Of a DNA stretch of 64,000 nucleotides, positions 36,001 to 48,067 are shown piece by piece (positions within the stretch are counted from its first letter, which is position 1; each line of letters starts with the position of its first letter). The translations under genes and the position numbers were made by a program. The notes below the pieces were generated by a model. It searched no databases. It saw nothing but the letters and a program-made list of their open reading frames with translations, and was not told where the DNA came from. This DNA comes from Anisodus tanguticus (Eukaryota; Streptophyta; Magnoliopsida; Solanales; Solanaceae), in assembly GCA_034509755.1 (NCBI GenBank), contig CM067541.1, positions 57,361,556-57,425,555 on the forward strand, given 5' to 3'.

Positions 36001-37186
36001 GATCGTTGAACTAAGGTTCACCGATGATCTTAAGACATGATCAATAGAAGGCGTTAAGTCGGATATGACGATATCCGAATTATTCACTTATCTACGGATT
36101 ATAGTATTACGGATGTCCAGCGGTTACGAGAGAACACGGTGATGCAACCGGACATCGATCGAAGAACACCAAAGCCACAAGTAAATGTGTATGGTGGTTC
36201 TTGGAAAATCCTCTAAGCAAACTTGCATCGACCGATTCATGATGGTATCGGAGTTTATCGCTTTATACAAAGCATGAAAGAAGTTGAGTAACTTCACGAC
36301 TCATTAGAGGACGTCCCTTATTGGGAGAAACCCATGCCTTCGGCAGTTATACACTCGTGGCTAGCCGATCGGCTTTAGGAAGGACACGGATGACGGCGTA
36401 CGGACATATCTGTCACGATCCGTCGGAGACATAAGACCGTATGGCGTTGATCATCACGGGTGTCACTTCCTTATTTACTAACTAAGGGACTACCCGGAGA
36501 TCAAGTGTTCTCGCCTCGTCTAGGGGAATGGGCTTAAAACCCAAAATATACGGACCAATACGGTGGAAACCCAACCTTACGAACCGGAGATCCCGTAATT
36601 TGGTTCAATGGGAAAACTAAGTTGTAAAGGTTCAATTGATCGCTTCGGTGGAAGCATGAGCACTTCGGATAGTGATTTCGAAAAGAAACACCAAATCCAA
36701 AGCCGTTCCCGCGATAGACGTTAAGTGCTATCTCAGTATGGGTAAAGGTTAAGTTTTCAAAACTCGTAATGATCCTCAACGGTTGAGGTTAGGTCTTTGG
36801 GAAACTTTTAATGGTTCCTAACACTTGTGAAGTGGGGTATAGCGGGATACCTTGTAGGAGACCACCTATTTAAGTGCGAGGACGGGCCGCCTAAAATTGA
36901 ACGCACTTAAGAATCCAAGACGTTGTCCATGGCCAAAACGGACAAAACATTACGAAGAAGAGAGTAAGGGAATTTGTTGTGTTGGTACCGTTGTCTTGGC
37001 TTACACTAAACACCGACGGTTCAAGACATCACGTTCACCGCGCGTTAGTAAGTAAGTCCGATGGTATTCAACTATGGAAGGTTCAAAGCCGAGGCTACCT
37101 CTCCTTATGCAACATCGGTCCGCCGAAATATTTCGGAAATGAAAAGACACCATGTGAGTGCGCCAAAATCTCTTTCAAGAGGGGAT
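33045..37186 (+). pseudogene. Array internal region 3, decayed copia gag-pol
   Basis: 4,142 bp, collinear with the other two. An N-terminal trace is open at 33059-33316. The integrase core starts at 34641. RT traces lie near 35380-35490, and RNase H traces near 36210-36310 and 36340-36540. A polypurine tract AAGAGGGGA precedes LTR 4. The reading frame is not continuous. Confidence 0.88.
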
Positions 37187-38466
37187 TGTTGGAAATTTGC
37201 CTTTGGCGAGAGTTGCGACCGACCAACTTTAACGGCTTAAACACTAGTGTAACGTATGTTGGAGAATCCGGTTCTTCACACATGCATGATCTACTAAGTA
37301 CGTAGATAACCGTAGGGCCAAGAATCGTCAAATTTCATTGAGAAATGAAAGAGATATTGGTTCACGAAGTAAGGTGTTTGAAGCATGGAAAGTGTGGTAT
37401 TGTGTGTAATTCTCCCTCATCGGTAGAGGAAGAAAGAATTGTTGTGTATATAAGATTCGAAATTGGTTTGGGGTTTGGGACCCCAAGGGGTATCCCATGT
37501 GTTTAAAGGAGGGAGGACCTAGATGTGCTTCGGTTCGAGGAAAGACCACACGCGCGCCGCCGCCGCCCGCTCGTCCCGTCCCGTCCGGTTCCGGTTCCGG
37601 GTTCCAGGTTCCGGGTTCTCGGGTCACGGGTCACGGGTCGTGGGCTATGGGCTATGGGCTATGGGCTGTGGGCCTTCTGATATTATCTTTTTGGGCCAGA
37701 AAACTTTGCCAGAAGTACAGTTTGATCCCGAAGTTTCGGATATACGAGTTTGGACCGAATTCTTTCGATGTGCGTTTGGTCCCCGAAGTTTCAAGATGTA
37801 CGTTTGGTCCCCGAAGTTCGAATTTCGACGGTCAAGAATCGAAACGCCAAGCACTCAATTCAGCCATTTATTTTGGTGAATTACTCCTCCTATAATGGCC
37901 AAATCCGTTGGTCTTTCACCATTTATGTTGGTGACTTTACTACCTCCATAATGGCCATTATTTGGCTATTATGGAGGCGTTTTCAGCAAGAAACAGCCCC
38001 TCCCTCTCCTATATAAACACCCCATTACACCATTGTTGAGCACTAACAAGAAGCTAACGAAACAAGAGAGGCAACACACGAAAATACACAAGCAAGAAAT
38101 TTCTTCTTCCTACAACTTCCAAGCATCATTTCGTTACTCAATATTCTTCACGGTAGCTCTTGAGTTTCCTTTGCTCAAGGGTTCCATTGCTTGTTTTATC
38201 TTGGGAGACAAATTGTCCAGGACGTATAAAGGATACATACGGGGCAATATTGTCTTAAGGACAGAGTGCCACACTCGACTCAGCATAAACCAGTTTCCAT
38301 TTTTCAGTCTTCAACAAAATCGTAATTTCAGTTTTGTTGTTATATTGTAATTTTCAGATTTCTAATCGAAAATATTGTATTCTTTGTTTATCCTTTTGAA
38401 TACTTGTAATAGTTAAATACTTCCCGTACTGCTTTATAAAGTACCATAGAGCAAAATCTCCCAACA
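37187..38466 (+). repeat. Array LTR 4
   Basis: 1,280 bp, TGTTGGAAATTTGCC to CTCCCAACA, followed by the target duplication AACTT. TATATAA is at 38010-38016. It keeps CCAGAAGTACAGTTTG near 37709, where LTRs 1 and 2 read CCGAAGTACGTTTG. Confidence 0.95.
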
Positions 38467-39212
38467 AACTTTTAGGGCAAAAATTAGATGATGACTGATA
38501 TAGTGATATTTGTGTTATTATGTGAACGAAATATTTTTATACCAATTCTTCAGATGAACTCATAAGAAAATTTACTAGCTTTGATATCAAATAATATATG
38601 ATAAAAATTTAATAAGTTATTATGTAAAATAAATTGTACAAAGTTGTTTCTATTATCTTTCGTGTCAAACGAGATTCAAAGCATATATACTAATTTTATA
38701 TGTTCAAATAACATATCAATAAAACTATTCAATACTATGTCAAATGAAAATGGTACATTGTATCCACTGATTTTAAATTTTAAATTTGCCTCCATTGTAC
38801 CCTACCCATGACCCATTCAAAACCAATCCATATATGGCAAAATCCTAAATCAAAAGAAAGAGAATCAGGAACTCTTTCTTCCTGGATTTTATTCCAATGA
38901 CGAATTAGTTAGGAGAATTATTAATTTACCTTTATTGGTGGTGATAAATAAGAAAATAAACATTTAGCATTTACACTTTTAATTTAAATAGGTGTTTGGA
39001 CATAGATTCGATTGAAACTTAAAAACAATGAAGTTAAAAGTTAAATTATATTTTAACCTGCATCTCACTCAAAAAAAATAGTTGTCTTATCTTAAAAAAT
39101 TAACCAATAAATCATTCAAATGTATAACCAATTGATGTTTGAAAATATTTTTTGACAAAAAGGAAAAAAATCCATGTCCAAAGTCTTATATTTTCTAGGA
39201 GAATTTAACCTT

Positions 39213-39529
39213 TTTAACAATCTGAGAGAGAATGGAAAATCAAATGATTTATTACCTTATTTCAATGTACAGTTATAAAACATATCAAGATGCCACCATC
39301 TTGATATTCCTAAATGAAATGTCTAATCCTGACCTTTAGGGTGGACCATCTTGAGCTTAGCACTTTAAACGGTTTTCACATGCATCACAATTTAATTTAC
39401 TCTAAACGACGAAAAAGAGGCAAACTTTAGGCATCTATTATTAAGACTTAAATATTTTTTTGTACTCCTATGATTTAACAATCTGAGAGAGAATGGAAAA
39501 TCAAATGATTTATTACCTTATTTCAATGT
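39213..39529. repeat. 56-bp direct repeat, spacing 261 bp
   Basis: 39213-39268 and 39474-39529 are identical by eye (TTTAACAATCTGAGAGAGAA and onwards to TTCAATGT). After the repeat both continue to an ACATATCAAG phrase, so the similarity extends imperfectly. No terminal repeats suggest a specific element. Confidence 0.9.
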
Positions 39530-40561
39530 GTAACATATCAAGTGCCAACATGTGAATTCCAAATGAAATGGGAATTCACCGTTGATACAAGCCCTAATTT
39601 TTTTGAGTAAGAAAATGAGAACATAGACTTGGACAATCTTTATATAGTTTTTATGAGAACATAGACTTCTTATATGAACTTGGACAATCCTCACCCTAAA
39701 AGATAGTTTTTGGGGTTGAGTTATGCCCAAGATACATGATTGTCCAAGTCCATATAAGTTCATGTTGTCATTCTATTTTAGATGTGGGACTCTTAACTGC
39801 AACATGAGTTTGAATTAATTTATTTTTATTTTCTGATAGTGTAAGAAAAATGTTTACGCAATCAGTGTAAATTTAATTTGTACATATAAAGTTATTTGTC
39901 TTATTTAAGTTAATAATTCTATTAATTATGAATTACCTTTAAAATAATCTAATAAATTGAAATATGGAAAAGATTAACAGCCACAATTTTTTTGTTCGGA
40001 ATTTCAAAATCATCTTATTTAAAGCACCATTTAATTTCAACATGCTTAAAACTTTAACCGAGTTCCACACTTGCATCTTAATTATTGTAGTAAAATTGGG
40101 ACACCACCATGTAAACTTAATAGGAAATGATCGTTTATTTACTTAGTCTTTAACACGTCTCTCACATACATACATACCTCATTATTATCTTTTTTGGAGC
40201 TTATTACCCAACTCAAAAATCAAAGCATTAGGTGACAAATCTGATTTTTTTGTGGGTAAAATAAAATTTTAATTAATTGAGCAGGCCTGCCTTTTTATTT
40301 TATTTTATCAAGCAAGAGAAGATTCTTTTTAAAATCAGCGTCAGAATTAGGGAGAAGGGTCAAATTTCTTCCTGTATTATGAGAAATGTTCATATTTATC
40401 TTTTGTTAAAAAAATTAATCCTCAATTGTGGAATACATGGCATCACCGGATGCTAAGCTTTCGCCGTTGAACATATTTGATCCCAACTATTAATCAAGAA
40501 AAAATTTATTCCATTTCTCACATGTCAAAGGCAAATTTGATCCTTCTTCCTATAGAATATC

Positions 40562-41410
40562 AGTGTTTTAAAAGGCGGGATGTTTTACACATGTTCAACG
40601 AGGCGTAAGCCCCATGAGTATTTAATTTTTAGTATTTTATAAAATAATATAATTACAATAAATATGTTTAAATATGTAAAATTACATAAAAATAAAATAA
40701 AATTATAAATAAAATATATATATAGAGAGAGAGAGAGAGCTTGATCATCATAAAAATTAATCGAAACAATTCATTATACGCCACTTACAATTTGTAATTA
40801 TATATAACATAATTTTACAAGTATAAACAATACAATGAAAATAGCTATTATGAAATGCAAATCAACTCTAACATCTTAAAAATCACAATTTTTTAAAACA
40901 ATATTACTATCATACTATTCATTTTATCTCCCTATAAGCAAATAATCAATAAACTTTATAAGTATTATAATTCAAATGTAACTTTTTCATGAATAAAAAT
41001 AAAATTACTTTCAAATAACGAAATAATAAAATATGATAATTTTGATACATAGGACAAAAGACCAATGACAAGTGAAATGTACAATTCCGCTATGTAATTT
41101 TAAAAGAAATATTAAGTGATATTCACCCTCACGATGTTCTCTAATAGTAAATATGCAATACTACTACTTGTTATTTGATTTACACCCAATCTTCTTATTT
41201 TTTTAGATGAAAAACTATTAAGTATTATTCATGTGTTAAAGAATTATGAGGATCAACAATTTTAATTAAGAAATTTAACATATAATTTGTGTAAGAACTG
41301 TTAGGCGAGCCCCGAACGTTAGACATAAGGTGTGTATAGAACGTACAATCGGACGCTTAGAGCGTAAGCCTCACAGGAATTAAGCCCCGCACGTGATTTC
41401 CGAGACATTT
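40562..41410. repeat. Degenerate dispersed repeat (AGGCG/TAAGCCCC type)
   Basis: The left part reads GTTTTAAAAGGCGGGATG, then GAGGCGTAAGCCCC; the right part reads TTAGGCGAGCCCCGAACGTTA and GAGCGTAAGCCTCA. Such paired phrases recur in plant genomes as old non-autonomous elements. No target duplication was found and the boundaries are approximate. Confidence 0.45.
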
Positions 41411-41781
41411 TGACATTGCCCGTCCCGAGACCAGTCCATACTGCTCCAATATATCATACAAGGAAAAGCCAAAGTATATCATCTTCGTCTTTTTCAGAGT
41501 TCTGTTGCAATGCGGGCCACACAAGTTTTAAGGATTATGTCACCTTCCCTTCTTTCTCAATCTCTATACTTATGAGCAAGACCATAATTCTTGCTTCAAA
41601 GATCCAATTCTTTTAATTATACATCTAAAAATATACAAACTGATTACTAAAAGGTTTTAAAATTATGTACACTGACAATACAAAAACAATCTATACTGCC
41701 AGCATAATTCTACTCGCTGCAACATGTCAATTGTCATGTTATATTATAGGTCACATTTTCATGCTTGTAATAGAAAATTAA

Positions 41782-42022
41782 TTAGAAATAGGGGCGTCTT
41801 TGGGCCCGTGCGAGTTGTGCTACCGCAAACGAAAAATTTTAGGGGCCCTTTTTTTCATTTTTTATTAAGTAGTTATAGTCATAATTTACTGTAAAAGCTC
41901 ATAATTCGCAGGTCTTAGCTCAATCTAATTATTGAAATCGTATATTTACTTATATTAAGGGCTCACTTTTACGAATTAGAACAGTGCCCCTAAAATGTTT
42001 GAGACGGCCCTACTTAGAAATA
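41782..42022. mobile_element. MITE-like element with 9-bp direct flanks
   Basis: TTAGAAATA occurs at 41782-41790 and 42014-42022. The enclosed 223 bp start GGGGCGTCTTTGGGCC and end TTTGAGACGGCCCTAC, imperfect inverted ends (AGGG(G/C)CGTCT). The 9-bp duplication suggests a Mutator-like non-autonomous element, although hAT (8 bp) is not excluded. Non-coding. Confidence 0.7.
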
Positions 42023-43179
42023 TTTTGAAGTAACTTGATAGTGTAGAGATAATGTACAAAAATTGATATCTTACTTAAAAAAACCGTTTTTTAAAGTTTA
42101 ATGCCGTAGAGCCACCAACTTATCGGGTCACAACTTAAGCGTGTAAACTTTCCATGACATGACTGTATACAAAAGGAAAAAGGATAGTACCATTGATAAG
42201 ACAAATAATTCTGTTTGTTTGGATAATGCCTCGTTACGTAATAATTGTTGGCAGCAGCGACAAACTCAACTTTGAAATGGATATGTACTTATGTGGAATC
42301 TTGAAAAATTGCAAGGATGACCTTAATCATTAAACATTTAGTAACCTTAATCATAAGAATATTCATTTTAACTATCCTTTATATCTCTTTTAAACGTATC
42401 AGTTAGTTAACACTCAACTAATTGGATGAGAATCACTTGCACTTTTCCATTCATGATATGAACTTAAATAAAGAAATGTGAATACATATAGTCGATTCCT
42501 ACTTATTTGAAAATAGACAGTAATTGTGGTCGCATTAAATCTCTAATTTTAGAAGACTTATGATGTGTCTACATAATTTAAATTAGTCACATTTAGCAAA
42601 ATAGACAGATAATTATTCACATAACCGACTTCAACTTAGAATAATTGAAGAAATATTGTAGTATTTGACAATATACAAAAAACATGTAATTTATCACGGT
42701 GCATCATTAAGGATGAGATAATTATAAAGTCGCGTTAGCTAAAAATAAATATTAAGTCGCAAAGAAGAAAGAAGGAATATTTCCATTATTTTCTCATCGG
42801 AGACTCATTTTAGTAATCAAGTTTGAATGCTTGACCACTAAACTTGATATTCCATAGTCGGTCATTATTAAAATACACTTCTGACAAGATTTATTCCCAT
42901 GTCATATGGTGAAATATGCAATTAGAATGACTTTATACGTTAATACTTATTCATTCTGAAAAAAGAATGCTGAGAAACCACTTCCACAACCCATAACCTT
43001 CTACTTCTAACAAGTAATCTGTACCTCTTTATAAGCATTAAAAGAAGAAAAAAAAACTGTCTTCCCAACTTTAGGGAGCTACTTGTGTATCACAATCAGT
43101 GTGGTGCAATCACCCTGAGGATTTAATCTTACAACTTCCTAGTAGGTCACTGCTTTTAAGGAAGCAGTCTGAAAGGACA
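42023..43179. other. Intergenic and 3' flank of ALG2
   Basis: AT-rich DNA with no recognised gene or bounded element. The last few hundred bases before 43180 probably include the ALG2 3' UTR; no poly(A) signal was assigned. Confidence 0.55.
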
Positions 43180-46100
43180 CTATTCCTTCTTACCTCGTGC
43201 AACATCAACCAAATATCTATTCAGATGCTGGCCAAAAATTTTGGTAGAGAATGACTCAGCGACGTGTTGACGAGCATCTCGCCCCATTTTTTCAGCCATG
43301 AGAGGATCCTCAACAAAATTAGACATTGCTAAAGCGAACTCCTTTGGGCTAGGGTCACAGAGGTAGCCCGTCTCCGCGTGCTTTACTGTCTCCACTGGAC
43401 CCCCACAGTTGCACGCAATAACAGGTTTATAGGCTGCCATTGCTTCCAAAGGAACAATGCCAAAATGCTCATCCTACTCTTCCATAAAAAGAAAGAAAAT
43501 GTCATCCTGCTTCCAAGGTGAAAAAAAAGAAGAGAAAAGACGAAGTTGCTCCTTCTAACATCAAGCAACTATGATGAATAAAAGGCAATCATACTCCAAG
43601 GAAAAAAGAAACATTCCTCCTACAAGTCACTCTCAAGAAAAATGTTCCGTTGCCTCGTTGAAGAGATATCAAAATCAGACATACCTTTGGTGTATAAAGA
43701 ACGCATAGGCATTGGGCAAGGAGTGCATTTCTCTCAGCAGTAGAGCAAGATGTGATGAATCTGACCTGCTGAGAAACACCTTCCCTTTTGGCCAACTTTT
43801 TCAGTTCTTCCAAATACTCGACATTCTCTCTAAGGCGATTATCAAAGCCTCCTGAAATGAAAAACAGGAAGAACTCCATTAACATGCAAGAAGACTTCTT
43901 TTGAGCATATATTCAGCCACTGATGTTAGACAACATGTGTATTGGACTTCGTTTATTGAAACATACTTCAAATCCATCTATTTAAGGTGTTAAGGGCACA
44001 TCAAAAAAGAAAATAAGGCTTATCATCAAAGGGAGACAAACACCCTTATCATTTACATGAGATAAGACAGGAGACAAATTCATATATCTTATTGGCTCTC
44101 GATGAACTTGGCATACCTATAACAGAATATCAGATTTTTTTGTGCTACAAACAGAAAGATGAATAATGCAAATCAACCATACGAGATAAATACCAACAAC
44201 AAATAATAGAGATGACAGAAGCAAAACAGAGTACAAGAACATGTTGGTGAATAATGCAGCATACATTGAACTTGAAGAATTGAATAAACTTGCCTGCAAC
44301 AGTCAAGGAAACATCATTCATGTTAGCTCCTTGATGATCACCGTGAAGCATGGCAAAGGCGGATATTGCCAACTCTATGTTCTTTTTTCTCTCAAATCGA
44401 TTGATGGATAGAAAATTCGGCCTAAAACAAATGAAAACTGAAGTTATCTCTGTATTGTTCCAATATTATCTGATGTCCCTCGAGGAACAATGAATTATCT
44501 TAAGTTATACTAACATCTGATGTATTAGGTGTGTTTCTTTGAGCTCTATGGAGTAACCTTCTCTCCCCCCCCCCCCCCCTATTAAGAGGCACAAGCGCAA
44601 GGATGGGCAGGAATTCCGGGGCAAATGCATTTGAAATTAAATGAAAAACTATTCGATTCTGTTGTGCTATTGCAATCAAACCTCGAACTAGAAGGTATGA
44701 AGAGATGGAAAGGTGTCTCTTACTTGGTAGCATTAGGTTTCTCAAACTGATCCACATTGACCGCTGGGTACAAAACAGCTGGTTTAATCCCACGTGCATC
44801 AAGGTTCTTGAAGGTTGATGCAAAAGTAGATGCTGTAAACCTGCTGTTAACCAGGACCAAATCTGCCATTCCTATAGTTTGACCAAACAATCAAAGAAGG
44901 AGCAGATGTTTGAACAGACAAGATAAAACAATGTCGATAAAAGAGAAACAAACACCAAGGACAAAAGGCAGACTGTCATGAAGACCTGTTGTTATTTCTT
45001 CTATGAAGTCAATAGGTTTCCGGTATATCCTCCTAAGAATAGTAGTATGTTGCGCCAGTAAGAGATCTGGAAAATGGCAATAGAATACAACCTGCATGAG
45101 GTATAAACTTCATATATATCTATGATAATATCTTAGCAGTTCATTTTATCAGAGCAAATCCAAATACCTTAGCAGACTTCTTTAACTTCAATAGTGGAAT
45201 GACAACAGAGACCTGATCTACTAGTATTATATCAAATGAAGGCCACATAAACAACAAGCAGAGAGCAACAAACATGCACCGCAAGTATGCACATACTGCA
45301 TGGAGCCGATAGAAGATATGGCGGGGAAGGAAAGAACCATATACTGTAATATCAAATACACCTGTAAAGTGTATTTACATCAGTTAAGTAAGGGCACAAT
45401 GGATGCTACTTCATCAAATGAATGTAGCAAAGAAAGTAAGATTTCTGACCAGACAGAGTCTCCTCAAAACATCGATTTTTATCATGGTGTGAGGTAAAAA
45501 TATGAACTTTGTGCCCCATAGAAGCAAGTTCCATAGCCGCATCAACAATTAGCCTTTCAGCTCCACCTAAACATCATATATGTCAGACAGAGGAGTAGAA
45601 AAACGATGAAACACTACACACATTATAAAATGTGATTCCATTAACCCATAGATCTGCACATTATGTAGACTATTATCTCAGAATTATGCTCACAAGCAAC
45701 TGACAGACACAATTTGCGCACACTAATAATTGCAGAAGGATGATAATTACTACCAGCTGTCCAATAATTCTTTTCCTTATCAATCAACCAATCAACTACA
45801 CCTTAATCCAAAACTCACTGAGCTCAGATCTATAAATCCTCTCGATCAGCCAAAAAGTCGAGAAATGTACGTCAGCTATAGAAATCAATATCTATTCAGT
45901 ATTATCAAAGGCAAAAAACGCACAAAAAGCTCTAAGGTTTGTTGGGGTTTTAAGTGCAAATAAAGTGTGGACTTTAATGAAAAAAGGCGCAAATGGAGAA
46001 AAATTACAGATATATAGTTTAGTCCAAAACTAATAATTATAATTTATAAGCACGAATAACAAATATATGGACAACGAAATTGAAATTTTATTACGATAAA

Positions 46101-46756
46101 GTAAAATATCAATTGTTTAGTGTAGCCTCTTCAGGAAACGCTCAACATGTTTTGAGTATGTCTTAGAACCTTGATGACGCCACTAAAGTGCACATTAAGC
46201 AAGGTGAAGCGCCCAACAGGTTTTGAGCGTCGTTCAGGGCTTAAGCGCGCTTCAAGTGCCCCTTTGAACAACAATGTATCTATTATGCTCCATTCAAGCA
46301 CAGAGCACGTACGAATGAGTTCACTCTTTAGAGGATTCACCATATAATCACTATCTTTATGCTCACTGTCAACGTACCACAACTCTCCTGTTTTATAGGG
46401 GCATGGAACCGGCTATGCAGAACTCACACAGGCAGAGCTATAGTTCTCCTTCACTATGCAGGGAAAAGTGTTTAAGAAGATAAAGTTTGCGATTTTAACG
46501 AGTCTAGTAGTCTTAGACAAATCAAAGGAACATCATTTAGCCCAAATCATTGATTGACATAAACAAAATTCAATTATCATTTCGTGTCAGAAAAATACTC
46601 AAATAAATATTAAAGAGGAAAGGTGGAGGGATTTTGAAATTCATGATCTCCTACCAATAAATTACAATGATAAACAGATCTATATCAGTAAATGTAAATA
46701 TGTTGATAGTAATAATTACCGATTCCGAGATCGGGATGGATTATTGCAACATTCAT
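43180..46756 (-). CDS. ALG2: ALG2, alpha-1,3/1,6-mannosyltransferase of the dolichol pathway
   Basis: Eight exons: 46756-46720, 45566-45450, 45361-45168, 45091-44986, 44871-44724, 44421-44294, 43851-43685 and 43473-43180. Phases agree and give 396 residues, the usual length for ALG2. The start is MNVAIIHPDLGIGGAERL, the conserved GT4/GT-B opening, and the ATG sits 35-40 bases from the gene's apparent 5' edge. Residues 78-99 are hydrophobic (MFVALCLLFMWPSF), a membrane-associating segment. HFPDLLLAQ and RKPIDFIEEITTG are family-specific blocks. The EX7E motif is E301...E309 in DEHFGIVPLEAM. ALG2 adds the second and third mannose to the lipid-linked N-glycan precursor on the cytosolic ER face. 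Intron 6 appears to use a GC donor (GCAG|GCAAGT at 44294/44293); all others are GT-AG. Intron 5 has a run of 15 C at 44565-44579. No frame damage was seen. Confidence 0.95.
46118..46275 (-). repeat. Degenerate dispersed repeat in ALG2 intron 1
   Basis: On the minus strand it reads GGGGCACTTGAAGCGCGCTT, AAGCCCTGAACGACGCTC and TGGGCGCTTCACCTTGC. This GCGCTT-rich style recalls the dispersed repeat at 40.6-41.4 kb. Ends are not defined and no target duplication was found. Confidence 0.45.
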
Positions 46757-48067
46757 CTTCGAGCTTCCTTTCTTCTCAATTGTTGTTTATCAAAAAAAAA
46801 ATGCGGATTTGGGGAAAACAGAAGTTAAAAGAACGGGTCAGTGATGAATTTTAAGGCCCACCAGAAAATATGGGATAAATAGCTCAATTTGCCCAAACGA
46901 AGACTGTACCTGCACGGCATCTTAATAATATTCATAAATGACTTATTTTTTATAATAGATTAACATTAACATGTATAAATTTGGGTGCATGATAGACTAT
47001 GGTTACTCCAGTGTTACAGAAAAGAGAAGTGTTTATGTGTGTAGCTAAAGGAGAAGATGTCGCGACGAAAGTCGTCCAATAGCCGCTGGAGGTAAAAATT
47101 ATAGTGACACGGTTTTTTTAGTCCTTCCAAAAAAAATGAAAAATTAGAAAAATAATTACTTTTATATTTTTATTTTTATTTTAGTGAGAAGCTTTTATAA
47201 TTATACAGATATTATGGTATTTTTAATATTCTAAGGTTAAACTATTACTATGATATATTCAAAAATGTAAATTTGTAAAAATTTATTAATTTCTTAAAAT
47301 TTGGTTCCAATAGGAAGTAGTACTCTCTTCTTTTCATTATTTTTCTTTGTTCTCAGTAAGAAACGTGTTAATCCGACCCTATCAGGTACCAAACACCACC
47401 ACCAAATTACCAAGTGAGAAACAAAAGAATATTGTGAATGTTGATACTTAAATAATTAGTACTTCGCAGTAGAAAAAATGTAGATGACAAGCTCTGCAAA
47501 TTCCTTCCGTTGCTTTATTTACAATTGTCTCCTTTCCTTTTTCTCTTACTCTTCTATTTATCTTATTCAATAGTATAATTTATGTAATCACCTTAAATAG
47601 GGGAATATTTACATTATTTCAGTTTAATTTTGGAAATGACAATGTAAACCCCTCAAATAAGGGAAGAGAAAAGAACTAAAATCATCGAGACCTTTTTGGG
47701 GGGAAATGAGATTAGATTGCCAAAAAGATGATTTAAACGAAAAAGATAAATAGGCATTCTGATATAGGAGATGTGCTTCATATGAACAAACTAATCTGAG
47801 AAAGAAGTAATCTGAGTTTATGGGGAACATAATACTCAACCAGGAAAAGATGTATAGTATATGCATGTCTGACTCACTCAATAACAAAAATGCTACGTTA
47901 CCACAGCTATCTTTATCCTTCAAATCTACCAACTGCAAAATAGAAAGCTATATTCTTATCAAATGCTGTAAGTTGCAACTCGAAAACTTTGCAGCGACAT
48001 CTTCATCGCTGAAAACTTCTACCTGTACTCTGATCAACCGCTAGCCAATAGAAGACCATTAGAAATT
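46757..48067 (-). promoter_or_regulatory. ALG2 upstream region and 3' flank of the transporter gene
   Basis: Both neighbours are on the minus strand, so this 1.3-kb spacer contains the ALG2 promoter (right of 46756) and the 3' UTR of the transporter gene (left of 48068). No protein-coding trace was seen. TATA placement cannot be fixed with confidence. Confidence 0.5.

Larger units (their letters stand above)
20875..38471 (+). mobile_element. Composite tandem copia array: four LTRs, three internal regions, one TSD
   Basis: The 17,587-bp composite runs from 20880 to 38466 in the order LTR-INT-LTR-INT-LTR-INT-LTR, with unit periods of 5,433, 5,431 and 5,443 bp. LTRs begin TGTTG(G/C)AAATTTGCC and end CTCCCAACA. 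AACTT occurs at 20875-20879 and at 38467-38471, a single 5-bp target-site duplication around the whole block; no such duplication separates units. This is what unequal LTR-LTR recombination after one insertion would give, or insertion of an already concatenated molecule. Integrase, RT and RNase H remnants in that order identify copia. No unit has an intact polyprotein frame. Confidence 0.95.
38472..41781. other. Intergenic, repeat-scarred, no gene seen
   Basis: AT-rich DNA without a credible gene. It contains a 56-bp direct repeat (listed separately), an (AG)n tract near 40723-40739 and a degenerate dispersed repeat at about 40562-41410. A GACAATCCTCACCC...TTTTGGGGTTGAG phrase near 39685-39721 resembles a dispersed plant repeat. 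Confidence 0.55.
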
